Shown: piece after piece, positions 25,655 to 39,200 of the stretch
How the letters are laid out: the number at the start of each line of letters is the position of its first letter
Numbering within the stretch: the first letter of the stretch is position 1
Assembly: GCF_963678635.1 (NCBI RefSeq)
Contig: NC_087063.1
Location: 34,692,540-34,756,539 of the forward strand
Length of the DNA: 64,000 nucleotides
Direction: 5' to 3'
DNA from: Symsagittifera roscoffensis
Taxonomy: Eukaryota; Xenacoelomorpha; Acoela; Convolutidae
The notes under the pieces: generated by a model
Told to the model about the DNA's origin: nothing
Databases searched by the model: none
Seen by the model: only the letters and a program-made list of their open reading frames with translations
Position numbers and translations under genes: made by a program

Positions 25655-27815
25655 TTGATGCTTGATGCGAAGGTCTGACCCATGATGCTGGAATATAACT
25701 GATTGAAATCTTCTGAGGAGTCTTCTAAAATATTTCATATAAAAGTGGTAAGCTTTATTTTTGCCAAAGAGTCTTAAGATGAGTGTTTTAAATTATGAGT
25801 CAAATATCCTTTTTGATGTCACATTCAGCAATTTCTAACATAGTTAAATCTCAGACCCTGAAATGCAAGTCATGGGGTTGGTGATTTTGCTTTTACGCCA
25901 CAATTTTGAGTTCAGTCCTCGCTAATTGCAGTCTGATTGAAATCAGCGAATGCTGATTCAATTTGTTTGAAGTGTTGCTCTGTTTTTCTTTTGGTGATGT
26001 TTGATTTGAAGGTATGTTTCATAAGGCTATCGATTTTTATTTTCTCTTTTGTTAGTTTAATTGCTTTGTGTATTGCGGTGAATCATTTTTTTTTGATAGA
26101 GTTGAATCTCAGTATTTAAGTCCAGAATTGGAAGTAATAGGATTTGAAATGTTGATTTTTTTTGCTGTAACTTATGGCTTCAAGCCTCCTTAGTTGCTGT
26201 CTGACTTAAGGTAACAATCCAAGTTTTTTTTCGTACTGTGCTTCTCTGTTTTCGTTCTCTTTTGGTTTATCTTATTCGATGAGAAGGTACGATCCATGAT
26301 GCTAAAAATATGCAGATTTTTCCTGTTTCGCGATTTCATTTAGTCTTTCTGGTGAATCATTTGTGATCAAACTTGTAAGTGTTCCTATCGTTTGTTTCCA
26401 CTGTTGAATCGAGTTCTGAAAAATAGCTGTTCGAAGGTTGATACGTTTCATTTTTTCTACTTATCTCACTTTTTTTGTTTGTCAGGTTTGTGATGCTTGA
26501 TGCGAAGGTCTGACCCATGATGCTGGAATATAACTGATTGAAATCTTCTGAGGAGTCTTCTAAAATATTTCATATAAAAGTGGTAAGCTTTATTTTTGCC
26601 AAAGAGTCTTAAGATGAGTGTTTTAAATTATGAGTCAAATATCCTTTTTGATGTCACATTCAGTAATTTCTAACATAGTTAAATCTCAGACCCTGAAATG
26701 CAAGTCATGGGGTTGGTGATTTTGCTTTTACGCCACAATTTTGAGTTCAGTCCTCGCTAATTGCAGTCTGATTGAAATCAGCGAATGCTGATTCAATTTG
26801 TTTGAAGTGTTGCTCTGTTTTTCTTTTGGTGATGTTTGATTTGAAGGTATGTTTCATAAGGCTATCGATTTTTATTTTCTCTTTTGTTAGTTTAATTGCT
26901 TTGTTTATTGCGGTGAATCATTTTTTTTTGATAGAGTTGAATCTCAGTATTTAAGTCCAGAATTGGAAGTAATAGGATTTGAAATGTTGATTTTTTTTGC
27001 TGTAACTTATGGCTTCAAGCCTCCTTAGTTGCTGTCTGACTTAAGGTAACAATCCAAGTTTTTTTTCGTACTGTGCTTCTCTGTTTTCGTTCTCTTTTGG
27101 TTTATCTTATTCGATGAGAAGGTACGATCCATGATGCTAAAAATATGCAGATTTTTCCTGTTTCGCGATTTCATTTAGTCTTTCTGGTGAATCATTTGTG
27201 ATCAAACTTGTAAGTGTTCCTATCGTTTGTTTCCACTGTTGAATCGAGTTCTGAAAAATAGCTGTTCGAAGGTTGATACGTTTCATTTTTTCTACTTATC
27301 TCACTTTTTTTGTTTGTCAGGTTTGTGATGCTTGATGCGAAGGTCTGACCCATGATGCTGGAATATAACTGATTGAAATCTTCTGAGGAGTCTTCTAAAA
27401 TATTTCATATAAAAGTGGTAAGCTTTATTTTTGCCAAAGAGTCTTAAGATGAGTGTTTTAAATTATGAGTCAAATATCCTTTTTGATGTCACATTCAGTA
27501 ATTTCTAACATAGTTAAATCTCAGACCCTGAAATGCAAGTCATGGGGTTGGTGATTTTGCTTTTACGCCACAATTTTGAGTTCAGTCCTCGCTAATTGCA
27601 GTCTGATTGAAATCAGCGAATGCTGATTCAATTTGTTTGAAGTGTTGCTCTGTTTTTCTTTTGGTGATGTTTGATTTGAAGGTATGTTTCATAAGGCTAT
27701 CGATTTTTATTTTCTCTTTTGTTAGTTTAATTGCTTTGTTTATTGCGGTGAATCATTTTTTTTTGATAGAGTTGAATCTCAGTATTTAAGTCCAGAATTG
27801 GAAGTAATAGGATTT
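25655..27815 (+). repeat. recent 835-bp triplication of one satellite unit
   Basis: Two full and one partial copy (about 25655-26490, 26491-27325, 27326-27815) are almost letter-identical at an exact 835-bp period. They share private markers such as AAATCTTCTGAGGAGTCTTC, ATTTCATATAAAAGTGG and CAGACCCTGAAATG. Upstream of 25650 and downstream of 27815 the match to neighbours falls back to the array average. Confidence 0.88.
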
Positions 27816-30800
27816 GAAATTTTGATTTTTTTTTGCTGTAAATTATGGCATCAAGCTTCCTTAGTTGCTGTCTGACTTAAGGTAACAATCCAAGTTTTTT
27901 TTCGTACTGTGTTTCTCTGTTTTCGTTCGCTTTTGGTTTATGTTATTTGATGCGGAGGTACGATCCGTGATGCTAGAATATGCTGATTTTTTCTGTTTCG
28001 CGATTTCAATTGATCTGTCTGGTGAATCATTTGTGATCAAACTTGTACGTCTTATCCTATCGTTTGTTTCCACTGTTGAATCGAGTTTTAAAAAATAGCT
28101 GTTCGAAGGTCGATACGTTTCATTTTTTCTACAGATCTCACTTTTTTTGTTTGTCAGGTTTGTGATGCTTGATGCGAAGGTCTGACCCATGATGCTGAAA
28201 TATAACTGATTGAAATCTTTTGAGGAGTCTGCTAAAGTATTTGATATCACAGTGGTAAGCTTTATTTTTGCCAAAGATTTTTAAGATGAGTGTCTTAAAT
28301 TATGAGTCAATTATCCTTTTTGATGTCACGTTCAGTAATTTCTAACCTAGCTTAAATCTCAGACCTGAAATGCAAGTCATGGGGTTGGTGATTTTGCTTT
28401 TACGCCACATTTATTAGTTCAATCCTCGCTAATTGCAGTCTGATTGAAATCAGCGAATGCTGATTCAATTTGTTTGAAGTGTTGCTCTGTTTTACTTTGG
28501 TGATATTTGATTCGAAGGTATGTTTCATAAGACTATTGATTTTTGGTTTCTGTCTTGTTATTTTAATTGCTTTGTGTTTACTGCGGTGAATCAATTTTTT
28601 TTTGATGGAGTTGAATCTCAGTATTTAAGAACAGAATTGGAAGTTATAGGGTTTGAAATTTTGATTTTTTTTTGCTGTAACTTATGGCTTCAAGCCTCCT
28701 TAGTTGCTGTCTGACTTAAGGTAACAATCCAAGTTTTTTTTCGTACTGTGCTTCTCTGTTTTCGTTCTCTTTTGGTTTATGTTATTTGATGCGGAGGTAC
28801 GATCCGTGATGCTAGAATGTGCTGATTTTTTCTGTTTCGCGATTTCAATTGATCTGTCTGGTGAATCATTTGTGATCAAACTTGTACGTCTTATCCTATC
28901 GTTTGTTTCCACTGTTGAATCGAGTTTTAAAAAATAGCTGTTCGAAGGTCGATACGTTTCATTTTTTCTACAGATCTCACTTTTTTGTTTGTCAGGTTTG
29001 TGATGCTTGATGCGAAGGTCTGACCCATGATGCTGAAATATAACTGATTGAAATCTTTTGAGGAGTCTGCTAAAGTATTTGATATCACAGTGGTAAGCTT
29101 TATTTTTGCCAAAGATTTTTATGATGAGTGTCTTAAATTATGAGTCAATTATCCTTTTTGATGTCACGTTCAGTAATTTCTAACATAGCTTAAATCTCAG
29201 ACCTGAAATGCAAGTCATGGGGTTGGTGATTTTGCTTTTACGCCACATTTATTAGTTCAATCCTCGCTAATTGCAGTCTGATAGAAATCAGCGAATGCTG
29301 TTTCAATTTGTTTGAAGTGTTGCTCTGTTTTTCTTTTGGTGATGTTTGATTTGAAGGTATGTTTCATAAGGCTATCGATTTTTGTTTTCTCTTTTGTTAG
29401 TTTGATTGCTTTGTTTATTGCGGTGAATCATTTTTTTTTGATAGAGTTGAATCTCAGTATTTAAGTCCAGAATTGGAAGTAATAGGTTTTGAAATTTTGA
29501 TTTTTTTTTGCTGTAAATTATGGCATCAAGCTTCCTTAGTTGCTGTCTGACTTAAGGTAACAATCCAAGTTTTTTTGTACTGTGTTTCTCTGTTTTCGTT
29601 CGCTTTTGGTTTATGTTATTTGATGCGGAGGTACGATCCGTGATGCTAGAATGTGCTGATTTTTTCTGTTTCGCGATTTCAATTGATCTGTCTGGTGAAT
29701 CATTTGTGATCAAACTTGTACGTCTTATCCTATCGTTTGTTTCCACTGTTGAATCGAGTTTTAAAAAATAGCTGTTCGAAGGTCGATACGTTTCATTTTT
29801 TCTACAGATCTCACTTTTTTTGTTTGTCAGGTTTGTGATGCTTGATGCGAAGGTCTGACCCATGATGCTGAAATATAACTGATTGAAATCTTTTGAGGAG
29901 TCTGCTAAAGTATTTGATATCACAGTGGTAAGCCTTATTTTTGCCAAAGATTTTTAAGATGAGTGTCTTAAATTATGAGTCAATTATCCTTTTTGATGTC
30001 ACGTTCAGTAATTTCTAACATAGCTTAAATCTCAGACCTGAAATGCAAGTCATGGGGTTGGTGATTTTGCTTTTACGCCACATTTATTAGTTCAATCCTC
30101 GCTAATTGCAGTCTGATTGAAATCAGCGAATGCTGTTTCAATTTGTTTGAAGTGTTGCTCTGTTTTTCTTTTGGTGATGTATGATGATTGATTCGAAGGT
30201 ATGTTTCATAAGGCTATTGATTTTTGTTTTCTGTCTTGTTAGTTTAATTGCTTTGTTTTTAATGCCGTAAATCAATTTTTTTTTGATAGTTGAATCTCAG
30301 TTTTTAAGTCCAGAATTGGAAGTAATAGGGTTTGGTATTTTTATTTTGTTTTTGCTGTAATTATGGCTTCAAGCTTCCTTAGTTGCTGTCTGACTTAAAC
30401 TAACAATCGAAGTTCTTTTTCGTACTGTGTTTCTCTGTTTTCGTTCTCTTTTGGCTTATGTTATTTGATGCGGAGGTACGATCCGTGATGCTAGAATGTG
30501 CTGATTTTTTCTGTTTCGCGATTTCAATTGATCTGTCTGGTGAATCATTTGTGATCAAACTTGTACGTCTTATCCTATCGTTTGTTTCCACTGTTGAATC
30601 GAGTTTTAAAAAATAGCTGTTCGAAGGTCGATACGTTTCATTTTTTCTACAGATCTCACTTTTTTTGTTTGTCAGGTTTGTGATGCTTGATGCGAAGGTC
30701 TGACCCATGATGCTGAAATATAACTGATTGAAATCTTTTGAGGAGTCTGCTAAAGTATTTGATATCACAGTGGTAAGCTTTATTTTTGCCAAAGATTTTT

Positions 30801-33429
30801 AAGATGAGTGTCTTAAATTATGAGTCAATTATCCTTTTTGATGTCACGTTCAGTAATTTCTAACATAGCTTAAATCTCAGACCTGAAATGCAAGTCATGG
30901 GGTTGGTGATTTTGCTTTTACGCCACATTTATTAGTTCAATCCTCGCTAATTGCAGTCTGATTGAAATCAGCGAATGCTGATTCACTTTGTTTGAAGTGT
31001 TGCTCTGTTTTACTTTTGGTGATATTTGATTCGAAGGTATGTTTCATAAGACTGTTGATTTTTGGTTTCTGTCTTGTTATTTTAATTGCTTTGTGTTTAC
31101 TGCGGTGAATCAATTTTTTTTGATGGAGTTGAATCTCAGTATTTAAGAACAGAATTGGAAGTAATAGGGTTTGAAATGTTGATTTTTTTTGCTGTAACTT
31201 ATGGTTTCAAGCCTCCTTAGTTGCTGTCTGACTTAAGGTAACAATCCAAGTTTTTTTTCGTACTGTGCTTCTCTGTTTTCGTTCTCTTTTGGTTTATCTT
31301 ATTCGATGAGAAGGTACGATCCATGATGCTAAAATTATGCAGATTTTTCCTGTTTCGCGATTTCATTTAGTCTTTCTGGTGAATCATTTGTGATCAAACT
31401 TGTAAGTGTTCCTATCGTTTGTTTCCACTGTTGAATCGAGTTCTGAAAAATAGCTGTTCGAAGGTTGATACGTTTCATTTTTTCTACTTATCTCACTTTT
31501 TTTGTTTGTCAGGTTTGTGATGCTTGATGCGAAGGTCTGACCCATGATGCTGGAATATAACTGATTAGATTCTTTTGAATTGATTGGTATCAAAGTGGTA
31601 AGCTGCAATTGTGCCAAAGACTCTTAAATTGAGTATTTTAAATTATAAGTCAAATATCATTTTTGATATCACGTATCAGTGATTTCTAACATAGTTGAAT
31701 CTCAGACCTGAAATACAAGCTATGGGGTTGGTGATTTTTGCGTTTATGTCACAGTTATGAGATCAATCCTCGCTAATTTCAGTCTGGTTGAAATCAGCGA
31801 GTGTTGATTCAATTTGTTTGAAGTGTTACTCTGTTTTTCCTTTGTTGATGTATGATGTTTGATTCGAAGGTATGTTTCATAAGGCTATTGATTTTTGTTT
31901 TTTGTCTTGTTAGTTTAATTGCTTGGTGTTTAATGCCGTAAATCAATTTTTTTTGATAGTTGAATCTCAGTTTTTAAGACCAGCATTGGAAGTAAAATGT
32001 TTTGAAATTTTGATTTATTGCTATAACTTATGGCTTCAAGCCTCCTTATTGCTGTCTGACTTAAACTAACAATCCAAGTTCTTTTTCGTACTGTGTTTCT
32101 CTGTTTTCGTTCTCTTTTGGTTTATAATATTTGATGCGGAGGTACGATCCATGCTGCTAAAAATGTGCTGATTTTTTCTGTTTCGCGATTTCATTTAGTC
32201 TTTATGGTGAATCATTTGTGATCAAACTTGTAAGTCTTCCTATCGTTTGTTTCCACTGTTGAATCGAGTTCTGAAAAATAGCTGTTCGAAGGTTGATACG
32301 TTTCATTTTTTCTACTTATCTCACTTTTTTTGTTTGTCAGGTTTGTGATGCTTGATGCGAAGGTCTGACCCATGATGCTGGAATATAACTGATTAAATTC
32401 TTTTGAATTGATTGGTATCAAAGTGGTAAGCTGCAATTGTGCCAAAGACTCTTAAATTGAGTATTTTAAATTATAAGTCAAATATCATTTTTGATATCAC
32501 GTATCAGTGATTTCTAACATAGTTGAATCTCAGACCTGAAATACAAGCTATGGGGTTGGTGATTTTTGCGTTTATGTCACAGTTATGAGATCAATCCTCG
32601 CTAATTTCAGTCTGGTTGAAATCAGCGAGTGTTGATTCAATTTGTTTGAAGTGTTACTCTGTTTTTCCTTTGTTGATGTATGATGTTTGATTCGAAGGTA
32701 TGTTTCATAAGGCTATTGATTTTTGTTTTCTGTCTTGTTAGTTTAATTGCTTTGTGTTTAATGCCGTAAATCAATTTTTTTTGATAGTTGAATCTCAGTT
32801 TTTAAGACCAGCATTGGAAGTAAAATGTTTTGAAATTTTGATTTTTTGCTATAACTTATGGCTTCAAGCCTCCTTAGTTGCTGTCTGACTTAAACTAACA
32901 ATCCAAGTTCTTTTTCGTACTGTGTTTCTCTGTTTTCGTTCTCTTTTGGTTTATAATATTTGATGCGGAGGTACGATCCATGATGCTAAAATGTGCAGAT
33001 TTTTTCTGTTTCGCGATTTCAACTGATCTGTCTGGTGAATCATTTGCGATCAAACTTGTACGTCTAATCCTATCTTTGTTCCCACTGTTGAATCGAGTTC
33101 TGAAAAATAGCTGATCGAAGGTTGATACGTTGAATTTTTTCTACAGGTCTCACTTTTTTGTTTGTCAGGTTTTTGATGCTTGATGCGAAGGTCTGACCCA
33201 TGATGCTGGAATATAACTGATTGAAATCTTCTGAGGAGTCTTCTAAAATATTTCATATAAAAGTGGTAAGCTTTATTTTTGCCAAAGAGTCTTAAGATGA
33301 GTGTTTTAAATTATGAGTCAAATATCCTTTTTGATGTCACATTCAGTATTTTCTAACATAGTTAAATCTCAGACCTGAAATGCAAGTCATGGGGTTGGTG
33401 ATTTTGCTTTTACGCCACAGTTTTGAGTT
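27816..33429 (+). repeat. central satellite units, mixed subtypes
   Basis: Units of 825-848 bp alternate between at least two subtypes. One is marked CGAGTTTTAAAAAATAG with AAGGTCGATACG (28081, 28922, 29757, 30601). The other is marked CGAGTTCTGAAAAATAG with TTCTACTTATCTCAC (31436, 32267). Subtype order suggests duplication of neighbouring units. No genes are seen. Confidence 0.8.
28158..28254 (+). other. exon-like segment bounded by splice-like motifs in a satellite unit
   Basis: A pyrimidine tract ending TTTGTTTGTCAG precedes 28158, and AGTG|GTAAGC follows at 28255. The 97-nt interval has a stop in all three frames, so inclusion would act as a poison exon. Equivalent segments exist in many other units. 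No evidence of use is available. Confidence 0.25.
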
Positions 33430-35646
33430 CAGTCCTCGCTAATTGCAGTCTGAATAAAATCAGCGAATGCTGATTCACTTTAATTGAAGTGTTGCTGTTT
33501 TTCTTTTGGTGATGTTTGATTCGAAGGTGTTTCATAAGGCTATTGATTTTTGTTTTCCGTCTTGTTAGTTTAATTTCTTTGTGTTTATTGCGGTGAATCA
33601 ATTTTTTTTGATAGTTGAATCTCAGTATTTAAGTCCAGAATTGGAAGTAATAGGGTTTGAAATTTTGATTTTTCGCTGTAAATTTTGGCTTCAAGCCTCC
33701 TTAGTTGCTGTCTGACTTAAGGTAACAATCCAATTTTTTTTTGTACTGTGTTTCTCTGTTTTCGTCTTCTTTTGGTTTATCTTATTTGATGAGAAGGTAC
33801 GATCCATGATGCTAAAAATGTGCTGTTTTTTCTGTTTCGCGATTTCATTTAGTCTTGCTGGTGAATCATTTGTGATCAAACTTGTAAGTCTTCCTATCGT
33901 TTGTTTTCACTGTTGAATCGAGTTCTAAAAAATAGACGTTTAAAGGTTGCTACATTTCCTTTTTTCTGCATATCTCACTTTTTTTGTTAGTCAGGTTTGT
34001 GATGCTTGATGCGAAGGTCTGACCCATGATGCTGGAATATAACTGATTAAAGTCTTTTGAATTGATTGGTATCAAAGTGGTAAGCTGTAATTTTTCCGAA
34101 GAATCTTAAGATGAATGTTTTAAATTATGAGTCAAATATCCTTTTTGATGTCACATTCAGTAATTTCTAACCTAGTTAAATCGCAGACCTGAAATGCAAG
34201 TCATGGGGTTGGTGATTTTGCTTTTACGCCACAATTATGAGTTCAATCCTCGCTAATTGCAGTCTGAATAAAATCAGCGAATGCTGATTCACTTTAATTG
34301 AAGTGTTGCTCTGTTTTTCTTTTGGTGATGTTTGATTCGAAGGTGTTTCATAAGGCTATCGATTTTTGTTTTCTCTTTTGTTAGTTTAATTGCTTTGTTT
34401 ATTGCGGTGAATCATTTTTTTTTGATAGAGTTGAATCTCAGTATTTAAGTCCAGAATTGGAAGTAATAGGGTTTGAAATTTTGATTTTTCGCTGTAAACT
34501 TTGGCTTCAAGCCTCCTTAGTTGCTGTCTGACTTAAGGTAACAATCCAATTTTTTTTTGTACTGTGTTTCTCTGTTTTCGTCTTCTTTTGGTTTATCTTA
34601 TTTGATGAGAAGGTACGATCCATGATGCTAAAAATGTGCTGTTTTTTCTGTTTCGCGATTTCATTTAGTCTTGCTGGTGAATCATTTGTGATCAAACTTG
34701 TAAGTCTTCCTATCGTTTGTTTTCACTGTTGAATCGAGTTCTAAAAAATAGACGTTTAAAGGTTGCTACATTTCCTTTTTTCTGCATATCTCACTTTTTT
34801 TGTTAGTCAGGTTTGTGATGCTTGATGCGAAGGTCTGACCCATGATGCTGGAATATAACTGATTAAAGTCTTTTGAATTGATTGGTATCAAAGTGGTAAG
34901 CTGTAATTTTTCCGAAGAATCTTAAGATGAATGTTTTAAATTATGAGTCAAATATCCTTTTTGATGTCACATTCAGTAATTTCTAACCTAGTTAAATCGC
35001 AGACCTGAAATGCAAGTCATGGGGTTGGTGATTTTGCTTTTACGCCACAATTATGAGTTCAATCCTCGCTAATTGCAGTCTGAATAAAATCAGCGAATGC
35101 TGATTCACTTTAATTGAAGTGTTGCTCTGTTTTTCTTTTGGTGATGTTTGATTCGAAGGTGTTTCATAAGGCTATCGATTTTTGTTTTCTCTTTTGTTAG
35201 TTTAATTGCTTTGTTTATTGCGGTGAATCATTTTTTTTTTGATAGAGTTGAATCTCAGTATTTAAGTCCAGAATTGGAAGTAATAGGGTTTGAAATTTTG
35301 ATTTTTCGCTGTAAATTTTGGCTTCAAGCCTCCTTAGTTGCTGTCTGACTTAAGGTAACAATCCAATTTTTTTTGTACTGTGTTTCTCTGTTTTCGTCTT
35401 CTTTTGGTTTATCTTATTTGATGAGAAGGTACGATCCATGATGCTAAAAATGTGCTGTTTTTTCTGTTTCGCGATTTCATTTAGTCTTGCTGGTGAATCA
35501 TTTGTGATCAAACTTGTAAGTCTTCCTATCGTTTGTTTTCACTGTTGAATCGAGTTCTAAAAAATAGACGTTTAAAGGTTGCTACATTTCCTTTTTTCTG
35601 CATATCTCACTTTTTTTGTTAGTCAGGTTTGTGATGCTTGATGCGA
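33430..35646 (+). repeat. recent 816-bp triplication of one satellite unit
   Basis: About 2.7 copies (roughly 33430-34244, 34245-35060, 35061-35646) repeat at 814-816 bp with near identity. Private markers are CTGAATAAAATCAGCG, TTCACTTTAATTGAAG, AAATAGACGTTTAAAGG and TTTGTTAGTCAGG. The match to the previous copy ends at GATGCGATGG (about 35641). Confidence 0.88.
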
Positions 35647-38600
35647 TGGTCTGACCCATGATGCTGGAATATAACTGATTAAAATCTTTTGAATTGATTG
35701 GTATCAAAGTGGTAAGCTGCAATTCTGCCAAAGAATCTTAAGATGAATGTTTTAAATTATGAGTCAAATATCCTTTTTGATGTCACGTTCAGTAATTTGT
35801 AACATAGTTAAATCTCAGACCTGAAATGCAAGTCATGGGGTTGGTGATTTTGCTTATACGCCACAATTATGAGTTCAATCCTCGCTAATTGCAGTCTGAT
35901 TGAAATCAGCGAACGCTGATTCAATTTGTTTGAAGTGTTGCTCTGTTTTCCTTCTGGTGATGTTTGATTCGAAGGTATGTTTCATAAGGCTATTGATTTT
36001 TTTCCGTCTTGTTAGTTTAATTGCTTTGTGTTTAATGCAGTGAATCAATTTTTTTGATAGAGTTGGATCTCAGTATTTGAGACCAGAATTGGAAGTAAAT
36101 TGGTTTGATATTTTGATTTTGTTTTTGCTGTAATTTTTGGCTTCAAGCCTCCTTAGTTGCAGTCTGACTTAAGGTAACAATCCAAGTTTTTTTTCGTACT
36201 GTGTTTCTCTGTTTTCGTTCTCTTTTGATTTATCTTATTTGATGAGAAGGTACGATGCATGATGCTAAAAGTGTGCTGATTTTTTCTATTTCGGGATTTC
36301 ATTTAGTCTTTCTGGTGAATAATTTGTGATTAATTTTGTAAGTCTTCCTATCGTTTGTTTCCACTGTTGAATCGAGTTCTAAAAAATAGCTGTTCGAAGG
36401 TTGATACGTTTCATTTTTTCCACAGATCTCACTTTTTTTTGTTTGTCAGGTTTGTGATGCTTGATGCGATGGTCTGACCCGTGATGCTGGAATATAACTG
36501 ATTAAATCTTTTGAATTGATTTGTATCAAAGTGGGAAGCTGTAATTTTGCCAAAGAATCTTAAGATGAGTGTTTTAAATTATGAGTCAAATATCCTTTTT
36601 GATATCACATATCAGTGATTTCTAACATAGTTGAATCTCAGACCTGAAATGCAAGCTATGGGGTTGGTGATTTTGCTTTTACGCCACAATTATGAGTTCA
36701 ATCCTCATAATATTGCACTCACAAGTAATTGCAGTCTGATTGAAATTAGCGAATGCTGATTCAATGTGTTTGAAGTGTTGCTCTGTTTTCTTTTGGTGAT
36801 GTTTGATTCGATGGTATGTTTCATAAGGCTATTGATTTTTGTTTTCCGTCTTGTTAGTTTAATTGCTTTGTGTTTACTGCGGTGAATCATTTTTTTTTGA
36901 TAGAGTTGAATCTCAGTATTTAAGTCCAGAATTGGAAGTAATAGGGTTTGAAATTTTGATTTTTTTTTGCTTTAAATTATGGCTTCAAGCCTCCTTAGTT
37001 GCTGTCTGACTTAAGTTAACAATCCAAGTTTTTTTCCTACTGTGTTTCTCTGTTTTCGTTTGCTTTTGGTTTTTCTTATTTGATGAAGGTACGATCCATG
37101 ATGCTAAAAATGTGCTGATTTTTTCTGTTTCGCGATTTCATTTAGTCTTTATGGTGAATCATTTGTGATCAAACTTGTAAGTCTTCCTATCGTTTGTTTC
37201 CACTGTTGAATCGAGTTTTAAAAAATAGACGTTCGAAGGTTGATACGTTTAATTTTTTCAGCATATCTCACTTTTTTTTTGTTTGTCAGGTTTGTGATGC
37301 TTGATGCGAAGGTCTGACCCATGATGCTGGAATATAACTGATTAAAATCTTTTGAATTGATTGGTATCAAAGTGGTAAGCTGTAATTTTGCCAAAGAATC
37401 TTAAGATGAATGTTTTAAATTATGAGTCATATATCCTTTTTGATGTCACATTCAGTAATTTCTAACATAGTTAAATCTCAGACCTGAAATGCAAGTCATG
37501 GGATTGGTGATTTTGCTTTTACGCCACAATTATGGGTTCAATCCTCGCTAATTGCAGTCTGATTGAAATAAGCGAATGCTGATTCAATTTGTTTGAAGTG
37601 TTGCTCTGTTTTTCTTTTGGTGATGTTTGATTCAAAGGTAGGTTTCATAAGGCTATTGATTTTTTTTCCGTCTCGTTAGTTTATTTGCTTTGTGTTTAAT
37701 GCAGTGAATCAATTTTTTTTGATAGAGTTGAATCTCAGTATTTGAGACCAGAATTGGAAGTAATAGGGTTTGATATTTTGATTTTGTTTTTGCTGTAATT
37801 TATGGCTTCAAGCATCCTTAGTTGCTGTCTGACTTAAGTAACAATCCAATTTTTTTTTCGTACTGTGCTTCTCTGTTTTCGTTCTCTTTTGGTTTATCTT
37901 ATTTGATGAGAAGGTACGATCCATGATGCTAAAAATGTGCTGATTTTTCTGTTTCGCGATTTCATTTAGTCTTTCTGGTGGATCATTTGTGATCAATTTT
38001 GTAAGTCTCCCTATCGTTTGTTTCCACTGTTGGATCGAGCTCTAAAAAATAGCTGTTCGAAGGTTGATACGTTTCATTTTTTCTACAGATCTCACTTTTT
38101 TTTGTTTGTCAGGTTTGTGATGCTTGGTGCGAAGGTCGGACCCATGATGCTGGAATATAACTGATTAAAATCTTTTGAATTGATTTCTTTTGAGGAGTCT
38201 GCTATAGTGTTTGATATCAAAATGGTAAGCTGTAATTTTACGAAAGAGTCTTAAGATGTGTGTTTTAAATTATGAGTCAACTATCGTTTTTGATGTCACA
38301 TATCAGTAATTACAAACATAGTTGAATCTCAGAACTGAAATGTGCTGATTTTGCTAAAAAATATTTTTGCTAAAAATGTGCTGATTTTTTCTGTTTCGTG
38401 ATTTCATTTGATCTTTCTGGTGAATCATTTGTGATCAAACTGGTAAGTCTAATCCTATTGTTTGTTTCCACGGTTGAGTCGAGTTCTGAAAATTAACTGT
38501 TCGAAGGTTGATACGTTTCATTTTTTCTACATATCTCATTTTCTTTGTTTGTCAGGTTTGTGATGCTTGATGCGAAGGTCTGACCCATGATGCTGGAATA

Positions 38601-39200
38601 TAAGTGATTGAAATCTTTTGAATTGATTTCTTTTGAGGAGTCTGCTTAAGTGTTTGATATCAAAGTGGTAAGCTGTAATTTTACCAAAGAGTCCTAAGAT
38701 GTGTGTTTTAAATTATGAGTCAAATATAATTTTTGATGTCACATATCAGTAATTACTAACATAGTTGAATCTCAGACCTGAAATGTGCTAATTTTGCTTA
38801 AAATGATTTTGCTAAAAATGTGCTGATTTTTTCTGTTTCGTGATTTCATTTGATCTTTCTGGTGAATAATTTGTGGTCAAACTGGTAAGTCTAATCCTAT
38901 CGTTTGTTTCCACGGTTGAGTCGAGTTCTGAAAATTAGCTATTCGAAGGTTGATACGTTTCAGTTTTCTACATATCCCGCTTTTTTTGTTTGTCAGGTTT
39001 GTGATGCTTGGTGCGAAGGTCTGACCCATGGTGCTGGAATACAACTGATTAAAATCTTTTGAATTGATTGGTATCAAAGTGGTAAGCTGTAATTTTGCCA
39101 AAGAGTCTTAAGATGAGTGTTTTAAATTATGAGTCAAACATCCTTTTTGATGTCACATATCAGTAATTTCTAACATAGTTGAATCTCAGACCTGAAATTC
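35647..39200 (+). repeat. satellite units including two that lack sub-monomer B
   Basis: Ordinary units run to about 38100. The next two A anchors (38118 to 38561 to 39002) are only about 440 bp apart, because A joins C directly with sub-monomer B missing (GAAATGTGCTGATTTTGC at 38337, similar at 38780). A small insertion of about 20 bp (ATAATATTGCACTCACAAG) interrupts one unit near 36707. No genes are seen. Confidence 0.75.

Noticed and set aside
27861-28274. Minus-strand open frame of 137 codons, recurring in many units (also 23706-24098, 29552-29947, 30400-30792)
   Set aside because: It is the reverse of the satellite unit, has low-complexity Ser/Thr/Lys/Asn composition, and is broken in most units by indels in T-runs. 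No domain is recognised. Recurrence follows from the repeat, not from coding.
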